In this document: one piece after another, positions 55,348-59,291 of the stretch
Position numbering within the stretch: the stretch's first letter is position 1
Layout: every line of letters starts with the position of its first letter
Assembly: GCA_902618695.1 (NCBI GenBank)
Contig: CACNCB010000009.1
Coordinates: forward strand, 1 to 59,291
DNA length: 59,291 bases
Direction: 5' to 3'
DNA from: an uncultured Pelagibacteraceae bacterium
GTDB lineage: Bacteria > Pseudomonadota > Alphaproteobacteria > Pelagibacterales > Pelagibacteraceae
Notes under the pieces: generated by a model
Seen by the model: the letters and a program-made list of their open reading frames with translations, nothing else
What the model was told of the DNA's origin: nothing
The model's database searches: none
Program-made: the position numbers and the translations under genes

Positions 55348-57066
55348 TTAAATTTCAGAATAATCTTTAACTTCTTTTTTCTTACCTGGATGTGTTGGTG
55401 CTCCTAAATATGCTGGTCCAACTGTTTGTGCATATTTCCATAAAGTACCTGATCCAAAATCTGATTTTCTAGCCTTCCATTTTCTTTTTCTTGCAGCCAT
55501 TTCTTTTTTAGAAAGTCTTACATTGATCGTTCCTTTTTTAGCATCGATATCAATGATATCACCTGTACGTAAAAGCCCTATAGGACCCCCTAGAGCGGCC
55601 TCAGGGCCCACGTGACCGACACAAAAGCCTCTTGTGGCCCCAGAGAACCTACCATCAGTGATAAGGGCTACTTTCTCCCCTTTTCCCTGTCCATAAATTG
55701 CACTTGTTGTCGACAACATTTCTCTCATACCTGGACCTCCAACAGGTCCTTCGTATCTAATTATAATTACATCACCATCATTATACTTTTTGCTTTGAAC
55801 AGCTTTCATTGCACTTTCTTCATTTTCAAAGCATCTTGCTTTTCCAGTAAATTGTAATTTTTTAAGTCCAGCAACTTTAACAATTGCACCTTCTGGTGCT
55901 AAGTTTCCTTTTAATCCAACAACACCTCCTGTTGGTGATAACGGATTTTTATAGGATCTCATTACTTTTTGTTTTGCATTAAATTTAATTCCTTTTAAAT
56001 TTTCCTTCATTGTTTTTCCAGTAACAGTCATACAATCACCATGAATATATCCACCTTCATATAAAGTTTTTAATAACATTGGAACACCACCTGCTAACCA
56101 CATATCTTTTGCAACATATTTTCCACCTGGTTTTAAATCCGCAAGATAAGGTGTTCTTTTAAAAATTTTAGCAACATCCATTAAATCAAATTTAATTCCA
56201 GCTTCATTTGCAATAGCAGGTAAATGTAATCCTGCATTTGTTGATCCACCAGTTGCAGCAACAACTGTTGCAGCATTTTCTAAAGCTTTTCTTGTAACAA
56301 TATCTCTAGGTTTAATTCCTTTTTTCAAGAGGTTCATAACCGTTTTACCACTAGCTTTTGCGTATTTATCTCTTTCTTCGTAAGGAGCTGGTGTTCCTGC
56401 TGAATAAGGTAATGCTAATCCAATAGCTTCAGATACACATGCCATTGTATTTGCTGTGAATTGCCCTCCACAAGCACCTGCACTAGGACAAGCAACTAAT
56501 TCTAATTTTCTAAGTTCTGCAGCAGACATTTGACCTGTTGAATGTTTACCAACAGCTTCAAATACATCTACAACTGTTACGTCTTTACCTTTATATTTCC
56601 CTGGAAGGATTGATCCACCATATATAAATACACTTGGTACATTTAATCTAACCATGGACATCATTAGACCTGGTAAGGATTTATCACATCCTGCAATACC
56701 AACTAAGGCATCATAACAATGACCTCTTACAGTAAGTTCAGCTGAGTCAGCAATTACTTCTCTAGATATTAATGAAGATTTCATTCCTTCATGACCCATT
56801 GCGATACCGTCTGTTACGGTAATTGTACAAAATTCTCTTGGAGTTCCACCATTAGCTCTAACTCCTTTTTTAACTGATTGAGCTTGTCTCATTAGGGCAA
56901 TATTGCAAGGAGCTGCCTCATTCCATGTAGAAACGACACCAACAAAGGGTTTTGCTACATCTTTCTCTGTTTCCCCCATAGCATAATAAAACGATCTATG
57001 TGGAGCTCTATCTGCACCTAATGATGTATGTCTGCTTGGAAGTTTCTTTTTATTAAATTTAGCCAT
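55348..57066 (-). CDS. ilvD: Dihydroxy-acid dehydratase
   Basis: Third common step of valine, isoleucine and leucine synthesis; an Fe-S enzyme. The 572-residue product has [17 protein letters not shown] and [18 protein letters not shown] (cluster Cys), and [20 protein letters not shown] near the C-terminus. Overlaps the valS stop by 1 nt. Pairing with valS places valine synthesis and valine charging together. Confidence 0.96.
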   Translation of the reverse strand: MAKFNKKKLPSRHTSLGADRAPHRSFYYAMGETEKDVAKPFVGVVSTWNEAAPCNIALMRQAQSVKKGVRANGGTPREFCTITVTDGIAMGHEGMKSSLISREVIADSAELTVRGHCYDALVGIAGCDKSLPGLMMSMVRLNVPSVFIYGGSILPGKYKGKDVTVVDVFEAVGKHSTGQMSAAELRKLELVACPSAGACGGQFTANTMACVSEAIGLALPYSAGTPAPYEERDKYAKASGKTVMNLLKKGIKPRDIVTRKALENAATVVAATGGSTNAGLHLPAIANEAGIKFDLMDVAKIFKRTPYLADLKPGGKYVAKDMWLAGGVPMLLKTLYEGGYIHGDCMTVTGKTMKENLKGIKFNAKQKVMRSYKNPLSPTGGVVGLKGNLAPEGAIVKVAGLKKLQFTGKARCFENEESAMKAVQSKKYNDGDVIIIRYEGPVGGPGMREMLSTTSAIYGQGKGEKVALITDGRFSGATRGFCVGHVGPEAALGGPIGLLRTGDIIDIDAKKGTINVRLSKKEMAARKRKWKARKSDFGSGTLWKYAQTVGPAYLGAPTHPGKKKEVKDYSEI

Positions 57067-59291
57067 TATATACCCTTTATTGTTACTGATATTTTCTCAA
57101 TATCATTCTTTAAATCATTATAATTATTTTTTTCTTGTTCAACAATCTCTTTTGGAGCACGGTCTACAAAACTTTTGTTTTCTAGTCTTTGAGATATTTT
57201 GTTCATCTCTTGCTCTAATCTACTTTGTTTATTTGTTAAATTTTCTTTTATTAATTTTAAATCAACATCTTTATCAAAATAAATCTTAAACCAATCACCA
57301 GAAACAACCATTGTCGCAGCTGGTTTATCTAAATCTTTATCTAGGATGCTATTAATTCTGCCAAGTTTTTTTAAAATAATTTCATTTGTATTAATAAAGT
57401 CCTTTTGATTTTTGTTAATATTACTTATTGATACATCAATAAATGAGCCTGGGCTTACATTAAGTTCATTTTTAAATGATCTAATCTCTGAAATAATGTT
57501 AATGATATTTTCAACCTGTTCAGTACTACTGTCCTTATTTATCTCACCCGACAACCAATTTTTAAGCATCAAATAATCACTGCCGTCATTATCAAATTTG
57601 TTCTTAAGCCAAATTTCTTCAGTAACAAAAGGAATAAAAGGATGTAGTAAAATCAGAATTTGTTTGAATACAAAAGATGATACCTTTTTAACCTCTGCTT
57701 TGGCTTTTTCATCTTCTGAAAATAGTATTGTTTTAGATAGCTCTAAATACCAATCACAATACGAATGCCATGCAAATTGATAAGCATTTTTAGCTGCTTC
57801 ATCAAATCTATAATCCTCAAGGTTTTTTTCTATTCTATTTTTAGTTTCGACAAGTTCCGAATAAATCCATTTGTTAATATTTACATTTAAACTTGGAACT
57901 TTATCTATATCTTTAAATTCACATTCATTAGTGATTAAAAAATTATTTGCATTCCATAATTTATTTAAAAAATTTCTATAACCTTTAACCCTATCCTCAG
58001 AAAGCTTAACATCTGTACCTGGTGAAGCCATAGATAACAAAGTAAATCTAAGTGCATCTGCACTATATTTTTCAATTAAATCTAAGGGATCAATTACATT
58101 TCCTTTCGATTTAGACATTTTCTGTCCTTTCTCATCTCTTACTAATGCATGAACATAAATATCCTTAAAAGGTTCTTTGTTTAAAAATTCAGTTCCAAAC
58201 ATAATCATTCTAGCAACCCAGAAAAAAATAATATCAAAGCCTGTGACCAACACTGAAGTTGGATAAAATTTATCTACATATTTATTATCATCCGGCCAAC
58301 CAAGTGTTGCAAAAGGCCATAAGCCGGATGAAAACCAAGTATCTAAAACATCTGGATCACGATTTATTTCAGTATCTTTACCATAATGTTTCTTAGCTTG
58401 TTGTTTTGCATCATCTTCATTTTCAGCAACAAAAATTTTTTTATCAGGACCATACCAAGCAGGTATTTGATGCCCCCACCAAAGCTGTCTTGAAATACAC
58501 CATGGTTCAATATTATCCATCCATTGAAAATAAGTTTTCGACCAATTCTCAGGAAAGAAATTTGTTTTTTTTGAGTTAACAACTTCTTTTGCTTTAACTG
58601 ATAATTTGCCTGCATCAGCAAACCACTGTTCCGTTAAAAAAGGTTCAATTATAGAATTAGATCTATCTCCATAAGGAACTTTATTTTTGATATTCTCCTC
58701 TTTTACAAAAAAATCTTTTTCTTTAAGTTCTTTTAAAATTCTTTTTCTAGCTTCAAACCTTTCAAGACCCACATAATGTTCTGGCGCATTTTCATTTATC
58801 TTACCAGCTTCGGTAAAAATATTTATTATTTCAAGATTATTTCTTTCACCAACATCATAGTCATTAAAATCATGTGCAGGAGTTATTTTTAGTGCCCCGG
58901 TTCCTTGCTCAGGGTCTGCGTAATTATCTTCAATAATTTTTATTTTTCTTCCAACAATTGGAATGGTTGCTGTTTTTCCAACAAAGGATTTAAATCTATC
59001 GTCTTTTGGATTAACTGCAATAGCTGTATCACCGAGCATTGTCTCAGGTCTTGTTGTTGCAATTGTTATGAATTCTTGAGTCCCATCTATAGGATATCTT
59101 ATGTAATAAATTTTGGAATTTACCTCTCTTTGATCCACTTCTAGGTCTGAAATAGCTGTTTTTAAAACTGTATCCCAATTAACTAACTTCTTGTCTTTAT
59201 AGATTAGACCTTTATTGTAAAGATCCACAAAAACCTTAATTACTGATTTGGATAAATTGGCGTCCATGGTGAACGCATTTCTTGACCAATC
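57066..59291 (-). CDS. valS: Valyl-tRNA synthetase (partial, N-terminus beyond right edge)
   Basis: Charges tRNA-Val. The frame is open to the last base of the window (the codons before [13 protein letters not shown] read DWSRNAFT, matching ValS), so the N-terminal catalytic part with the HIGH motif is outside. Present are the editing domain ([39 protein letters not shown]), [19 protein letters not shown], the anticodon-binding domain, and the C-terminal coiled coil ending [11 protein letters not shown]. Confidence 0.96.
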   Translation of the reverse strand, partial: DWSRNAFTMDANLSKSVIKVFVDLYNKGLIYKDKKLVNWDTVLKTAISDLEVDQREVNSKIYYIRYPIDGTQEFITIATTRPETMLGDTAIAVNPKDDRFKSFVGKTATIPIVGRKIKIIEDNYADPEQGTGALKITPAHDFNDYDVGERNNLEIINIFTEAGKINENAPEHYVGLERFEARKRILKELKEKDFFVKEENIKNKVPYGDRSNSIIEPFLTEQWFADAGKLSVKAKEVVNSKKTNFFPENWSKTYFQWMDNIEPWCISRQLWWGHQIPAWYGPDKKIFVAENEDDAKQQAKKHYGKDTEINRDPDVLDTWFSSGLWPFATLGWPDDNKYVDKFYPTSVLVTGFDIIFFWVARMIMFGTEFLNKEPFKDIYVHALVRDEKGQKMSKSKGNVIDPLDLIEKYSADALRFTLLSMASPGTDVKLSEDRVKGYRNFLNKLWNANNFLITNECEFKDIDKVPSLNVNINKWIYSELVETKNRIEKNLEDYRFDEAAKNAYQFAWHSYCDWYLELSKTILFSEDEKAKAEVKKVSSFVFKQILILLHPFIPFVTEEIWLKNKFDNDGSDYLMLKNWLSGEINKDSSTEQVENIINIISEIRSFKNELNVSPGSFIDVSISNINKNQKDFINTNEIILKKLGRINSILDKDLDKPAATMVVSGDWFKIYFDKDVDLKLIKENLTNKQSRLEQEMNKISQRLENKSFVDRAPKEIVEQEKNNYNDLKNDIEKISVTIKGI

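Noticed and set aside
1..59291. tRNA or rRNA genes
   Set aside because: No cloverleaf with a TTCRA arm or rRNA-like sequence was recognised by eye in the intergenic gaps; a tRNAscan-SE or Infernal run would settle it.

Overview
The window looks like chromosomal DNA from a SAR11 marine alphaproteobacterium ('Candidatus Pelagibacter' or a close relative). The sequence is very AT-rich, genes are packed with 1-11 nt overlaps or gaps of a few bases, and gene order is alphaproteobacterial (argS-x-nagZ-scpA-scpB-tatABC-serS-yajC-secD-secF; phoR-pstSCAB-phoU-phoB). No rRNA, tRNA, CRISPR array, integrase or transposase was recognised. No gene-free stretch exceeds 300 bases; the longest are about 241 nt (51958-52198) and 194 nt (36584-36777). 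Taxon assignment is inference from gene content and style.

Layout. 1-6592: gyrA (cut by the left edge), ssb, divergent uvrA and a PuuD-like membrane protein. 6594-17386: one long minus-strand run (dgt, argS, an 86-aa membrane protein, nagZ, scpA, scpB, tatA, tatB, tatC, serS, yajC, secD, secF) covering protein export and chromosome segregation. 17437-18530: A-type Fe-S carrier and exonuclease III. 18522-24979: a zinc block, znuC-znuB-zur-dehydrogenase on minus and znuA-cobW-WD40-84-aa protein on plus, diverging from an intergenic region with two Zur-type palindromes; ZnuA carries a long His/Asp tandem-repeat loop. 25062-27170: three poorly characterised soluble enzymes (peroxiredoxin-like, HCCA-isomerase-like, PhyH-like).

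27117-35295 is the most unusual part. An organic-phosphorus cassette (2H phosphoesterase, glycerophosphodiesterase, ugpC, two tandem ugpE-type permeases, ugpA, ugpB and divergent glpD) is bounded by two roughly 130-bp direct repeats about 87% identical by hand alignment. Each repeat contains the 3' end of a phyH-like gene plus the start of the next gene. The right repeat begins just after a glpD stop codon that leaves GlpD without its usual C-terminal domain. This looks like a cassette gained or reshuffled by homologous recombination rather than by a transposon.

35279-36583: a small membrane protein, an ArsC-type reductase and an aquaporin, probably arsenate detoxification. 36778-40967: ppx and ppk (polyphosphate) and divergent sixA. 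40949-51657: the phosphate-starvation locus, with phoB, phoU, pstB, pstA, pstC, pstS, an unknown exported protein, phoR, a GT4 glycosyltransferase and a calcineurin-like phosphoesterase on minus, and a diacylglycerol-kinase-like gene on plus. Pho boxes precede pstS and the kinase gene. The phosphoesterase/glycosyltransferase pair matches the PlcP/Agt lipid-renovation module known from phosphate-limited SAR11, which replaces phospholipids with glycolipids. 51748-59291: a small basic coiled-coil protein, an EamA transporter, manC, gmd, ilvD and valS (cut by the right edge).

Taken together, 27-52 kb reads as one phosphorus-economy region: phosphate uptake and sensing, polyphosphate turnover, organic-P import, membrane-lipid replacement and arsenate handling.
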